64,000 bases of DNA from Cristatella mucedo. Lineage: Eukaryota; Bryozoa; Phylactolaemata; Cristatellidae. A model generated the notes under the pieces. The model did not search any database. It saw nothing but the letters and a program-made list of their open reading frames with translations, and was not told the origin of the DNA. The translations under genes and the position numbers were made by a program. Location of the stretch: the NCBI GenBank assembly GCA_009760855.2, contig WPIO01000211.1, forward strand, positions 126,001-190,000. The letters are read 5' to 3'. Numbering within the stretch: position 1 is the first letter of the stretch; every line of letters begins with the position of its first letter. Shown piece by piece: positions 20,515 to 32,270 of the stretch.

Positions 20515-20665
20515 TGATATGGTTTGGTCCAGCGGTAAAGGTGCTCGCCCGACCACGGTCTGGCTGAGGTCGTGGGCTCGGGCCCAGAGGCATATGTGAA
20601 GCGCCTGAATAAAGATTGATTTCTCTTAGGGCGCTATAAAATGAATTATATATATACAAATGAAT
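20515..20665 (+). mobile_element. SINE-2 copy
   Basis: Box A TGGTCCAGCGG, box B GGCTCGGGCCC, then GAAGCGCCTGAATAAAG and a LINE-A-like tail (TCTCTTAGGGCGCTATAAAA) ending in (TA)n. Full length. Confidence 0.85.
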
Positions 20666-20955
20666 TACGTAAGAGGACACTGAAATAAGGGGATACGGAG
20701 AGGAGAAAGACAGAGTAGCCATTTACCAAGCTGTTATCGGCTTGGTTTCTTAGACCGTTAGTTAGCCTGTTGTCTGTCACTAGTGTTACGTTTACAAAGA
20801 TGCTCCGGTGTGATATTTATATTAGTATAAAATGATGACTGACCAAAAATGTGTCAAAGGCAAGATAACTTGCCATTTGCTTATAAGGCTGCAGCATGTA
20901 CTTTTATAGTTTAAACTTAACACCTAAATGGTAGACTGCAAACATGAGTTTAAAG
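20666..20955. other. Unassigned sequence
   Basis: No recognised gene or repeat. Confidence 0.4.
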
Positions 20956-20959
20956 TGAA

Positions 20960-21050
20960 AAGGAATACCCGAATGTATCACGAAGAAATTAGGTAAAGGT
21001 TTACATCACGCAAGGAGTCGCCTGAGACCGCAGTCTGTCGAGGAAAAGTA
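20960..21050. repeat. Unit-T fragment
   Basis: GAATACCCGAATGTATCACG, then GGTAAAGG and GGAGTCGCC parallel copy A at about 11,923-11,990. Confidence 0.6.
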
Positions 21051-21059
21051 AACAGTTAC

Positions 21060-21410
21060 ATTCCAAACAGCGGGCGGTGCAATGCTTTACCTGGTGGGGG
21101 AGTAGATCTGACAGGTAGGCTGGAGCCAAAGAATCGAGGGACCTATAACTGAGCGACAAAATCTTGAAGTCGATCCGTTGCTTGACTGGTAGCTATTGCA
21201 GGTCGGTGAGAAGTGATGTGATGTGGCAACTGCGATGCTCACAACAGACAAGCAAAGCTGTTTTGTACCAGCTGTAATCGCCTGACTGCACATGCCGGTA
21301 GGCCAGCAAGTAGTGAGTTACAGAAGCCAAGACGGGATGTCACAAATGCATGGACCAATTTAGATGTGGTATCCTTATCTTAACAAGCCCGAATTTTAGC
21401 AATGTGGTAG
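21060..21410 (-). mobile_element. LINE-A RT C-terminal fragment
   Basis: The minus strand covers the region from the RACLDKD box to HQAKH; both the 5' part and the 3' UTR/tail are missing. Confidence 0.75.
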
Positions 21411-21497
21411 AGTGCTAGCCCCAACCAAGACTGGCTAAGCGCATACCGCTAAGCGCATACGCTAGCGCGACCCGTGGCATAAGTGAAGCAATTGGTG

Positions 21498-21660
21498 AGC
21501 CGTGATGGCTCACTAGGTTAGGTGGTTGCTTTTCACGACCTCGGCCCCGAGGTTGTGGGTTCGAATCATGTGGTGGGCGATTCTGTATCACACTGCAAGC
21601 GGTAGCGATAGCCGTCAAGGCTCTTCTGTCGCTATACAAAAAGAGGCTGTTAAATCAGCT
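21498..21660 (+). mobile_element. SINE-1 copy
   Basis: GAGCCGTGATGGCTCACTAGG, the CTCGGCCCCGAG stem, box B GGGTTCGAATCATG, body and GAGGCTGTTAAATCAGC tail. Full length. Confidence 0.85.
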
Positions 21661-21804
21661 GGTATTTTGTTATCTGAATTGAGACTAAGCCGTCTTGGAT
21701 CGCTATGCAAACGAATTTAATTCCTATTTACATTTCCATTGAAGTCTACATTGTGCCATTACGCAAAGGTCTTACTAAAAAGTGCTCAATCGGTTTACTA
21801 ACCG

Positions 21805-21965
21805 TATTTGCATGCTGACCCACTGCATGTCACCCGTAACCATGTTAGTCTCGTTTTATGTTGAGCGTGCTACCACTAATCATTCGCTCGTCCTCTCTTT
21901 GCAGCAAATGTAAAGTGCCTAAAAGAGATTGAGCTCTCTAATTGCATTATATAAATGTATTATTT
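21805..21965 (+). mobile_element. LINE-A 3' UTR and tail
   Basis: CATGCTGACCCACTGCATG through a shortened tail. Confidence 0.7.
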
Positions 21966-22815
21966 GCTATTTTTACTTGGTGCGTCCTTAATACATTTAA
22001 ACTACACTACTTTAATACCTCACGTTCTGAATTGCCGACATTCTTCGTTTGACGGTTGCTAACTTCCAGATTGATAATTCTTACGCCTTAGGCACAAGGT
22101 CTTTCTAGTTATTTGCCATCACGCCTTCATCACGTCTTCACAGTTGCTTTTAAGCATGCTGGTAACCTTAGCGGGTAGCTAATTTAATTTTGCGTGTATG
22201 TCTAAACCAGCATGCATCCGTGCCTGTGACTAATCCTTTGTCATTTGTACTCTTCGACATCCTAGTATAGTAAGTGGAGCGACCATTAATTCGACGACCA
22301 CTGCTTAGAAAGAGATTGAGTTCTCTGGGGTGCTTTATCAAATGTATAATTATTGCCAATTCTATATGACCGTGCTGCTAGCAGTCACCAGCGACTGGGA
22401 AAGCTCCCCCACTGACGCTTCAGGGCTGATGCTTGCCACCGCCATAGAACCAGAAACGTCGAACAAAAGTCGGCATTCTTATCACTAGGCATCGTACCCT
22501 CATCGCTGTGTCCACGTCTTCGGCCTCTGCAGTGAACCGGGCTGCAGTAGCTCTGGACCAAACCAGAGTAAATACGCAGAAAAGAGAAATTATTGGGGGA
22601 GCTACCACTTAAAGATCTGACACTTATCTCCTTATACGTAATAATTGTTTGCAAAAGAAGAATCAATGAAACAATCACCATTTTATCCTGGCAACATTCC
22701 GTATCTTTTGGTGGATATATTACAATGATGTCGACTAGCTGACATCCTTGGAGTATATATGTCACAAAATGCAGCTTAATTTCAAATATGGAAAACTGGA
22801 AAAACATGACTAATA
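21966..22815. other. Mostly unassigned, with one LINE-A tail scrap
   Basis: 22,295-22,352 is a short plus-strand LINE-A tail (AGAAAGAGATTGAGTTCTCT). The rest has no recognised feature; the minus frame 22,385-22,807 has no family motif. Confidence 0.45.
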
Positions 22816-23385
22816 ATATTAATAATAATAATGCACTTGATAAAGCGCCTCAGAGAACCCAATATATCTCTAGGCGCTTTACATTTTCTGCAAAGAAAAA
22901 TGCGATTGAATGGTGAGTAATATCATGCTTGATAAACAAACAAAATGAATAACATGCTTAGGGGTTACATGCACAGGGTCAGCATGCAAGTGTGGTTAGT
23001 GGCAGCATGCACAGTGTCAGCACGCATAAGCACATCAAGGACGAATCACAGGTACCCGCTAAATACTGTCCTAAAAAGGTGTGTTTTTAAGTTCTTTTTA
23101 AATGTGGTCAGGTCAGGGGATGTTCTGACGCAGGTCGGGAGGGAGTTCCAGGCTTTGGGAGCATACCAACTAAATGCACGGTATCCAAAGGATTTGAGGT
23201 TTGTACGAGGTATTTGTGGACTGTTGGATTCAGAAAAGCGAGTGGTACGATGCTTGGCCTGATGGGGAGTAGATCTGAGAGATAGGCTGTAGCCAAAGAA
23301 TGAAGTGACCTAAAAGTGAGCGACAAAACCTTGAAGTCAACCCGTTGCTTGACTGGTAGCCAGTGCAGGTCGGCGAGAAGTGGTA
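22816..23385 (-). mobile_element. LINE-A 3' fragment
   Basis: (AAT)n, hairpin tail, 3' UTR and the C-terminal 100 or so codons up to the LLADLHWLPVKQR box. Older than the copy at 7,156 judging by substitutions and indels. Confidence 0.85.
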
Positions 23386-23454
23386 CTAATGCTAAGTGCA
23401 CGATAAATAATGCTAAGTGCACGAATATAAAAAATACACTAACGTGGCAACCTC

Positions 23455-23600
23455 TAATAATGTACTCAAAGCACATCGTGACGTCAGTCTGGAGAGAAGT
23501 CCTGGTTTTGGGAGCCAACGAACCGAATGTACCGTCTCTTTTGGAATTGAGGCTAGTTAGAGCGTAGCTTATTGATTCAATCGCCAAAGAAATGGCGGTT
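23455..23600 (-). mobile_element. Diverged LINE-A-like fragment
   Basis: GTCTGGAGAGAAGTCCTGG with GGGAGCCAACGAACCGAATG parallels the WNSLP..GDRAFS segment of LINE-A at low identity, probably an old subfamily. Confidence 0.45.
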
Positions 23601-23642
23601 TAATTTGTATGCTCACGCAGAGTAGTTCTGACAGTTAGAGTA

Positions 23643-23850
23643 ATAATAATATTAGCAATCCTGATAAAATGCCCTTACAGAACTCGATCTCTTTCTAGAC
23701 CCTTTAAATTTGCTGCAAAGGAATCATGATAGAATGGTTAGTGGCAGCATGCTCAATAAACAACGTGAACAACATGGTAAGGGGTGAAATGTACAGGGTC
23801 AGCATGCAAGTATGGTTAGTGGCAGCTTGCACAATGTCAGCACGCTTAGC
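23643..23850 (-). mobile_element. LINE-A tail and 3' UTR
   Basis: Minus-strand hairpin tail and 3' UTR without any ORF; the next copy starts within a few bases. Confidence 0.7.
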
Positions 23851-23852
23851 AC

Positions 23853-24180
23853 ATATAATAATAATGCACTTGATAAAGCACCCTAAGAGAACTTAATCTC
23901 TATCTATGTGCTTTAAATTTGCTGCAAAGGGAAATGCAATTGAATGGTAAGTAAAATGATGCTTGAAAAACTAACAAAATGAATAATATGGTTAGGGGTG
24001 ACATGCACAGGGTCAGCATGCAAATGGGCTTAGTGGCAGCATGCACAGTGTCAGCATGCATAAGCACATCAAAGACGAATCACAGGGACCCACTAAATGC
24101 TGTCCTAAATAGATGTGTTTTGAAGTTCTTTTTAATCGTGGTCAGGTCAGGGGATGCTCTGACGCAGGTCGGGAGGGAGC
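23853..24180 (-). mobile_element. LINE-A 3' fragment
   Basis: (AAT)n, hairpin tail, 3' UTR and the last ORF codons, in the same orientation as its neighbours on both sides. Confidence 0.8.
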
Positions 24181-24815
24181 AAATAAATGGCGAATCATAG
24201 GGAACCACTAAATGCTGTCATAAATAAGTGCAGTTTTAGTTTCTTTTTAAATGTGGTCAAGTCAGGAGATGTCGTGACGAAGTTCTTAATTGAGTTCCAG
24301 GATTTTTGGGTATTTGAACTAAAAGTGCGGTCTCCAAGGGGTTTGAGATGTGTAAAAGGTTTAGGTGAACGGTTAGATTCCAAAAATCTGGTGGTACGAT
24401 GGTTAGCCTGGTTGGGCAGCAGTTCGGATAATTAGGCTGGAGCAAAGGAACGAAGAATTAAAGGACCTGAAAAGGAGTGACGAAACCTTGAAGTCGAAGC
24501 ATTGCTTGAATGAGAGCCACTGCAGGTCGGCGAAAAGTGATGTGATGTAGAAACTGTGGAGCTCACAACAGACAAGACTAGCTGCATAGTTTTGCACCAG
24601 CTGTAAGCGCCAGATTGCACGTTCTGGTAGTCCAGCAAGCAGTGATGCCAAGACCGGATGTCACAAATTTAAGTTATATGTTTTATTCCTGTCCAAACAA
24701 GCCCGAATTTTAGCAATTTTATGTCGCTGAAATTAGACAGACTTGACCGTGGAGCTGATGTAGTCGTCTAACGAAAAGACACTTTGGAACACGACACCTA
24801 TGTTAAGCATAGAAA
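24181..24815 (-). mobile_element. LINE-A ORF fragment, diverged
   Basis: Minus-strand RT C-terminus (GDRTFSSNTQKSWNS, FMTAFSGSL) extends to SLDDYISSTVKSV at about 24,740-24,780, with frameshifts. It lacks a tail and joins the copy at 23,853-24,180, so these may be one element with a deletion or two subfamilies. Confidence 0.7.
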
Positions 24816-24972
24816 CAGAGGGCCGGACAGGCACGGCATATTGATAATAAAAAGCCCTGCTGCGAACCGAAAGCCCTGGCTTTCGGAGCCAAACAGTCGT
24901 CTCACACGGGACCTGGATCACACCTGTCAGAACCACTTCCAGCCAGGCTAGCTGTCGGTCTACGCTGCCTAC

Positions 24973-25492
24973 TCAATGAGAATCGATCAGGCCTGAAATT
25001 TTAACGAACCTCTCAGCTAGTTTTCGTATAATTACCAAGCTTACCAGATACAGATAGATTTTAATGAACTCCATTAAGTCGGTGACTATTTTATCATCCT
25101 TATTGGGGATAACCTGCAGTCGAACCAGCATGCTGAATAATTCTTCTTTGCTGTGATTTCGGGCCACATCTCGGTCGTTACGAAAGGAGCTCGGGTTACA
25201 ATCCACCTCCTGCAGTCCAAGCAGACTCTCTGTGTACGGCGTTTCTGAAATAGCCGAATAGGTCGAGCCTTTTTCCATTACCTACAACAGAATGAGCTCG
25301 TGGTTTTCTAGCTTGAAAGATTGCTGTGATCAATTGTGAGATGCAGCTGCCTAGCAGTACGAGTAAATACGGTATGATACTCACGCGACTGCTGCATAAA
25401 GTTATTTCACTTTGATGCCCATAAAATAAACTTGCGAAGAAATATTTCACACTTCTCAAAGCCTCATTTAAAATTCGAGAGTCAAGTGACAT
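24973..25492 (-). CDS. Candidate small two-exon host gene, unidentified
   Basis: Not recognised. On the minus strand an ATG at 25,492 opens 36 codons to 25,385, followed by a GTGAGT donor. After 103 nt a TTCTGTTGTAG acceptor leads to an exon from 25,281. Both junctions are phase 0. The second exon is open to a TGA at 24,973; a GTAAGC at 25,044 offers an alternative donor, in which case it is an internal exon of 79 codons. Together that is about 138 residues. It has an acidic segment (HSKEELFSMLVRLQ) and a long amphipathic helix-like stretch (DKIVTDLMEFIKIYL). EELFSMLVRLQ loosely recalls the first half of a GoLoco motif, but the R-D-Q-R half is missing, so I do not assign it. It shares nothing visible with the LINE frames around it. 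Chance open frame is the main alternative. Confidence 0.35.
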
Positions 25493-25574
25493 GTCATGAC
25501 GCAATTATGGGCTGACTGATGCAGGCTGAGAAACTCACTTCGACGATTCACATACAAGAGCATTGTCTCTCATG

Positions 25575-28035
25575 CTGCAAGCCATTTGCAGTACCCTCGA
25601 AGCAGTCTCTTGAATCAATTGTCTTGGTCTCCTCTGAAAAAAGAGCTACCGATAGTGGCCGTAGTCTATCGCCCACCAGGTACCAAATTCTCCTTTATCT
25701 CAGATTTCTCCGATCTCATTTCGATTCTGTGTGCAAGAAATCGATCCTTCCTCGTAATGGGTGATTTCAACGTTCACTTTGATAACTTATCTGACGCTTT
25801 CAGCACCGAATTTCGTGCATTGACTGACTCATTGTCTCTTGTGGCTCATGTGCATGGCCCTACCCACATCAAGGGTCACACACTCGACCAGATTTTCTCA
25901 TATAACTGCACTTTGTCATCACCAATTATTACCAAATCATGCTTATCTGACCACATGCAGATCTCATTCAATTTACAGTGTGTGCCCACATCCTCCTCTA
26001 AAATAACCTGTGAATCGCGAAACCTCAAGACCCTTGACGTCGATGCTGTCCGTGCGAGAATATCTGCCTCACCTCTGCTGCTCAATCCTCCCTCCGATCT
26101 GTCATCATTGGTAGATAGCTTCAACATGACACTAGCTGACATGCTCGACGAGTTTAAACCTCTGACAAAGCCCACTGAGCACCCTCGCCCAGACGGCCTA
26201 TGGTTTACCGCAGACATTAAACTAGCCAGGTCTACTAAGCGAAAGCTTGAAAAAGCATACAAAAGATCAGGACTGACTGTCCATTGACAGGCATATGAAG
26301 ACTACTGTAGGTCGTACCAATTGATCCTAGCAAAGGCCAAGTCTAGCTTCTATAAAAACATTGTTGAATCACTGACGCACGATCCAAAAATGCTGATGTC
26401 AAAGATAAACCATCTCCTCAACCACTCCCAAGTTAGCTCCTTACCTGATGATCCTTGTGATGATCTACCCGATCGCTTCTCTCGATTCTTTGTCCAGAAG
26501 ATAAACAAGATAAGGTAATCCATCCCTGCGATGACCACATCTCCACTAGATTGCTGTTTCCCAATCCCTGGCTGCACCTAATGTCTTCATTTAAACAGAT
26601 CATTAGTGATCACGTCCTGAAGTTCATATCCATATCAAAGAAAACAACAAGTCCTCTGGACCCGATTCCCACTGTCCTGCTACTACGTTGCATTGATTTG
26701 GCGTTGCCAAGCATAACGAACATCATTATATGTCATTAAACTCAGGTCATGTCCCAGCACTTTTCAAAAAAGCTGTAGTCATGCCACTTCTCAAGAAAGC
26801 GACAGTAGACAGAGAGAACTTGAGCAACTTCCGTGCTGTTTCCCTTCTACCATTCCTATCAAAGCCATTGGGACAGGTCGTGGCAGACCAGCTAAACTCA
26901 TATATTAAAACTTCAAACCTTGCAAGTAAGTTCCATCTGGCTTTAGAGCTAATCACTCCACAGAGTCAGCACTACTTAGGGTGTACAATTACCTACTTAG
27001 GAATGCAGACATAGGTCGAGTGTCTCTACTAGTTTTGCTCGAACTTTCGGCAGCTTTTGATCACAAAGTTCTTCTAGAGCGCCTCTCATCTCACCTGGGC
27101 ATCACTGGCACTGCATTACAATAGTTCAGGGCCTATCTCAGTGGGAGACTCCAGAGTACTGACGTGAATGAACGAAAGTCATCTGAGGTACCTCTGAAAT
27201 ATGGGCTACATCAGGGCCTGGTGCTAGGTCCGGTTCTTTTCACGGTTCATACTCTCCCTCTTGCTGATGTGATTGCCAAGCACAATCTAGGCTTTCACTT
27301 CTATGCGGATGACACTCAGTTGTACCTTTGCTTTGATCCCTCCTAGCCTTCGACCACCTCAAATTTTTTCAACTTACTTGCTGCATGTATTGATGACATC
27401 CGCACATGGATGGCATCAAATTTTCTAAAACTGAACGATGATAAAACTAACTTACTGGTTATGGGAAAACCCAGTGTGATTCATAAATTGGAAAGGCTGA
27501 AACTCAAAATTGGCTCTGCCAGCATATGTCCAGTTGAATCAGCTCAAAATCTAAGTGTCATATTCCAAAGCGACCTCTCGTTAGACGACCGTATCAGCTC
27601 CACAGTCGAATCTGCTCATTTTCAGCTTCATAAAATAGCTAAAATTCGGGCTTGTTTAGATAAGGATACCTCGTCCAAGTTGGTCCATGCATTCATGACA
27701 TCCCGTCTCGACTTCTGCAACTCACTGCTAGCTAACCTACCAGCATGTGCGATCAGGCGATTGCAGCTGGTGCAAAACTCTGCAGCTAGGCTTGTCTGTC
27801 GTGAGCGTCGCAGTTGCCACATTACTCCACTTCTCGCCGACCTGCACTGGCTACCAGTCAAGCAACGGATTGACTTCAAGGTTTTGTCGCTCACATTTAG
27901 GTCCCTTCATTCTATGGCTCCATCCTATCTCTCATATATACTCCTCCATCAGGCCAAGCATCGTACCACCTGCTTTTCTGAATCCAACAGTCTACAAATA
28001 CCCCGTACAAACCTCAAATCCTTTGGAAACCAGCC
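25575..28035 (+). mobile_element. Longest LINE-A copy (endonuclease plus RT), disabled
   Basis: It covers most of the LINE-A ORF. The endonuclease has PIVAVVYRPPG, LVMGDFNVHFDN and LSDHMQISF (to about 25,990). The linker at 26,020-26,515 has DGLWFTADIKLARSTKRKL. RT N-terminal motifs follow at 26,730-27,120 (VPALFKKAVVMPLLKK, FRAVSLLPFLSK), then HFYADDTQLYLCF at about 27,300 and the C-terminal region to GN at 28,030. Stops at 26,287, 26,516 and 27,013 and a frameshifted palm disable it. It lacks the 5' end and the 3' UTR/tail. It establishes that LINE-A is an APE-endonuclease LINE of the L2/CR1/Rex group. Confidence 0.88.
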
Positions 28036-28345
28036 GGGGTAGCATCTTTAACTGTCCGGCAGTTTATCGATTTCAGCCAAGTTTCAGTTAGGGCGAGCAG
28101 GTCGAGACTATTTTCAGAAATAAGGTCGCTTATTAACAGAGGTTTGTTGCACATTGTCATATAGCCGAAATTAGGCAGACCTGACTTTGGATCCGATGTG
28201 ATCGTTTAGTGACAGGTCACTTTTGAGCTCAACACCTGATCACGTGCACATTCAACAGTAGGTGGAGGGTTCGATTTCGATCCTCTGGTTTTCCAATTTC
28301 TGAATCACACCTGGATCGCCTGTAACTAGTATGTTGGCTTTGTCG
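28036..28345 (-). mobile_element. LINE fragments: endonuclease N-terminus and RT piece
   Basis: 28,036-28,160 read on the minus strand encodes LLISDLISEN and LLALTETWL, the N-terminal endonuclease motif. 28,165-28,345 is a decayed LINE-A RT piece (KLEN/GD region). Confidence 0.6.
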
Positions 28346-28795
28346 TAATGTAATGTGATGTTTCTTTGTCTGTAACTCCACAAAGCCACAAAGACTAAGG
28401 GGTGTCATGCAGAAGCGTTTTAAATAGCACACTTACAGCCTCAGCGGCTTTCGGTACTGATTCGGTAGCCAACAAACTTCATCTCACGAAACAAAGAGAG
28501 AGTGGGAAAGAAAGCATAGCAGAGTCAAGAGAGCAGTTGAGGTAGTGAGTAGCATGGAAGTAGCAGCTCAGGATTTCTGAAAAGGATGAGCCATAGTCGG
28601 CAGTAGGAGAGTAGTTGTTGTTGCGTAAGAATTGTGGGAGCGAGTTCCACAGTCTTGGACATGCAGAGCTGAAGTTTCTGTCATCAACGGTCTTTAAAAT
28701 CCGACGAGCAGAGCAGCTAATTTATTGTCCGAGGTCAAGGAGGCTGAAGCTGGTGCAGCAGTTCAGCTAAGTGTAGAAGAGCCAAGCCGTGGCCG
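28346..28795 (-). mobile_element. LINE-B 3' fragment
   Basis: TAATGTAATGTGATG tail and C-terminal ORF sequence with an internal deletion near 28,710. Confidence 0.75.
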
Positions 28796-29010
28796 GCCAT
28801 GTCATCATTCTATTTAAGAAAGTTTGCTGCCGTAAAATGCAGATGTCAATAATACATACAGAGGTTGTCAAGAAAATTCGACGTTCTCGAGGGATAGGAG
28901 TGATCAAAGCGAAAGTAAAACTTGGTGTCATGAGGATCGAAGCTTATATTGGTCTTTGCGATGAAATCGGCCATAAAGACAAGATCAGAGAGTCCATCCT
29001 TACGATGGCA
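28796..29010 (-). mobile_element. LINE-A RT fragment, strongly decayed
   Basis: The minus strand shows the ADV/YADD to DDI region with many changes. The plus-strand 80-codon frame across it is a shadow. Confidence 0.5.
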
Positions 29011-29084
29011 GCATCCCCCTTAGAGTGCTGACTGTCAATTCCTTGCAGCACTCGAATTTCTAAATTCAAGTACGTCACTAGTGA

Positions 29085-29670
29085 AATTGTCCTGAAGTTC
29101 ATATTTCAGTCAAAGAAGACAACTATATCTGTGGACCCTATTCCCACTGTCCTGCTGGAGGTAGTTCCTGAACCACGCCCGTTCAGTGCCAGTGACGCCC
29201 AGCCGAGATTCGAGAACCTCGAGAAGTACTTAATCATCAACAGTATCAAATGCTGCCGAAAGATCAAGCACAACATGCCAAGAGACTTTACCTAAGGTTG
29301 CATTCCTGAGATAGTCGTTATAAACCTTTAGCAATGCTGAAAAGAACCGGACCTAGCGCGGAGCACTGAGGTACCCCATATTTCAGAGGTACCTCAGATG
29401 ATCTTTGTCCATTAACGTCGATACTCTGGAGTCTCCCACTGAGATAGGACCCGAACCACTGCAGAGCAATGCCAGTGATGCCCAGGCGAGATGAGAGGCG
29501 CTCCAGAAGAACTTTGTGATCAATGGTATCAAAAGCGGCCGAAAGATCGAGTACAACAAGCAGAGACACTCTACCCATGTCTGCATTCCTAAGTAGGTCG
29601 TTGTATACCCTAAGCAATGCTGACTCTGTGGAGTGATTAGCTCTAAAGCCAGACTGGAACTTACTTGCAA
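29085..29670 (-). mobile_element. LINE-A RT palm fragments in a head-to-head cluster
   Basis: 29,085-29,155 is a plus-strand scrap (TSVDPIPTVLL region). 29,156-29,340 and 29,341-29,670 are two minus-strand pieces that overlap in content. The longer has LLVVLDLSAAFDTIDHKVLL and LKYGVPQCSALGPVLF. The second ends exactly where a plus-strand LINE-B begins. Confidence 0.7.
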
Positions 29671-31055
29671 GGTGTGAGGTTTCGATATGACATTCTGCGT
29701 GGCAACAACGACGGGAATGTCACTGCCCTAGCTCTGCTAGATCTGTCTGCTGCCTTCGACACCATTGATCACGAAGTTCTGCTTGAACGACTGAGAACAA
29801 CGATCGGTCTGGCAGACGAAGCACTGGCGTGGTTTAAATCATACTTGTCTGATCGTGTTCAATCCGTGTCGTGTGGGGGCCAGGTCTCAGACATGAGAAG
29901 GGTCACCTGTGGAGTCCCTCAAGGGTCTGTACTTGGTCCCTTGCTGTTCTCCATTTATACGCAACCTCTGGGAAAAGTGATTAAGGCCCATGGAATAGGA
30001 TATCACTTCTATGCTGACGATACTCAGTTGTATTTGTCATTTAAACCGTCGGAATCTGCTGCAGCAACTGAGAAACTGAATGCTTGCCTTGCCGATATTC
30101 GATCCTGGTTGTCGGAAAACTTCCTGAAATTAAATGACGATAAAACCGAACTGCTTCTCATAGGACACCCTAAGCGTGTGGCTGGATTAAAAGGCTTTGC
30201 TGTTCAAATAGGTGATGCTATTGTGTGACCTTCACCACGTGCTCGTAATCTAGGTGTCGTGTCCGACAGCTGCCTCAATTTCAAAAGCTTCATTCAGAAG
30301 ACTGCCTCTACAGCTAGCCATCACATCCGATCCCTATCCAAGATTAGAAGCTGTCTCCCACAGTGGCTTGTAAAAAATTTAACTAGCTCTTTAGTTCTGT
30401 CTCGGCTTGATTATTGTAATTCTCTTTTGGCTGGGCTACCAAAGAAAGCTATTTTGCCACTACAGCGGACTATGAATATGGCTGCAAGGCTGGTTTTCAA
30501 GTCCCAGAGGTTTGAGCACGTGTCACCTTTGCTGGAAGAGCTAGGATGGTTGCCGGTTGAGCAAAGGATACGGAGCAAAGTTCTTACGCTGACCCACAAG
30601 GCCCGCCACGGCTTGGCTCCTTCATACCTAGCTGAACTGCTACATCAGTTTCAGCCTGTTCGCGCCCTCAGGTCCTGTGTGGACAATACATTAGCTGTCC
30701 CATTCCTCTGCTTAAAGACAGTTGGCGACAGAAGCTTTAGCTCTGCAGGTCCTAGACTGTGGAACTCGCTTCCACAATTCTTACGCAACGACATCTACTC
30801 TCCAACTGCCGACTATGGCACATCTTTTTCAGCGGTCCTGAACTGCTACTTCTATGCTACTCACTATCTCAACTGCTCTCCTAACTCTGCTATGCTTCCC
30901 ACTTTCTCTTTGTGTCGTGAGACGAAGTCTGTTGGGTACCGAATGCGTACCGAAAGCCGCTTAGGCTGTGAGTGCGCTATACAAAACTCTCCTGCGTAAC
31001 ACCCACATGGTCTTTATGACTTTGTGGAGTTACTGACGGAGATACATACGAGTTA
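29670..31055 (+). mobile_element. Best-preserved LINE-B copy, RT domain, one stop
   Basis: The RT frame runs from about 29,665 to 30,999 with a single in-frame TGA at 30,226-30,228. Order: LALLDLSAAFDTIDHEVLL, TCGVPQGSVLGPLLFSIY, YHFYADDTQLYLSFKP, LNDDKTELLLIG, then after the stop ARNLGVVSDSCLNF, SRLDYCNSLLAGLPKK, ELGWLPVEQRI, the GDRSFSSAGPRLWNSLP segment and the terminal QNSPA. The 3' UTR follows, but the (ACATT)n tail is short. The endonuclease is missing, so the copy is 5'-truncated within the RT fingers. Confidence 0.92.
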
Positions 31056-31261
31056 AGCTGGTCCGACACGACCCATCCCACCCGGTCAAGTGTTGCTTTC
31101 CTCGAGAAGTGGCCTGACTACAGCTTTTTTGAAAGGTGCTGGGACATGATGTAAGGCTAATGACTTAATAATGATGTTAGTTATTCATGGCAGCAGCAGA
31201 TCAATGCAACGTAGGAGCAGAACAGTGGGATGAGGACTTGTCCAGAGGAATGTTGTCTTCT

Positions 31262-31675
31262 CTGATAGAGAATCCAACATTTACAATACCTCGCACAAAG
31301 CTCAAATCCTTTGGAGACCATGCATTTAGTTTGTATGCTCCTAAAGCCTGGAACTCCCTCCCGACTTGCGTCAGAACATCCCCTGACTTGACCACACTTA
31401 AAAAGAACTTAAAAACACACCTATTTAGGACAGCATTTAGTGGGTCCCTGTGATTCGTCCTTCATATGCTTATGAGTGCTGACACTGTGCCTGCTGCCAC
31501 TAACCACACTTGCATGCTGACCCTGTGCATGCCACCCCTAACCATGTTAATTATGTTGGTTATTAAGCATGATACTACTCACCATTCAATCGCGTTTCCG
31601 GTTGCAGCAAATGCAAAGCACCTAGAAAGAGATTGAGTTCTCTCAGGGCACTTTATCAAGTGCGTATTTATTAAT
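31262..31675 (+). mobile_element. LINE-A 3' fragment
   Basis: ORF C-terminus (FGDHAFSLYAPKAWNSLP, ending FSGSL at 31,453), 3' UTR and tail. Upstream codons of the 88-codon frame from 31,187 are not LINE. Confidence 0.8.
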
Positions 31676-31684
31676 TTTGTTATT

Positions 31685-32270
31685 ATTGCTTAAGTTCGGA
31701 CTTGTTGTGAAAGGGATACCACATCTGATATGGTCCATGCATTTGTGACATTCTGTCTCGATGTGTGTAACTCACTGCTTGCTTGTCTACCGGCCTGTGA
31801 TTACAAGTGCTTACACTTATTGCAAGAAATGTGCAGCTAGGATCACCTGTCGGGAGCGTGTCAACTCAAATCACGCCACTTTTCGCCAAACTACACTTGC
31901 TCCTAATCAAGCAGCTCATCGATGTCAAGGTTGCGGCAAGGCTTGCCAGTCGTGAGCTTCACAGTTGCCACATCACAACCCTTCTCGCCGACATGCGCGG
32001 ATAATTAGTCAAGACCAGCATTGACCCAAGGTTCTGTCACTAACTTTTAGGTATCTTTATTCTTTGGCTCCAGCCTACCTGTTAGATCTACCACCCCACA
32101 AGGCTTAACATCGTACCAATCGCTTTTGTAATGTAATCGTTTACCTGTAAGTTGCACGAGCCTCATATCCTTTGGAAAACGGGTCTTCAGTTTGTACAAT
32201 CCCAAAGTCTGGAACTTACTCCCGACTTGCATCAAGACATCTCCTGACCTCAGACTCTTTGCGCTTGTTT
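31685..32270 (+). mobile_element. LINE-A RT C-terminal fragment, decayed
   Basis: DTTS..VHAFVT..LDVCNSLL, then two versions of the CRER/SCHITPLLAD block at about 31,845-32,000. These suggest an internal tandem duplication of roughly 100 bp. Confidence 0.6.
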
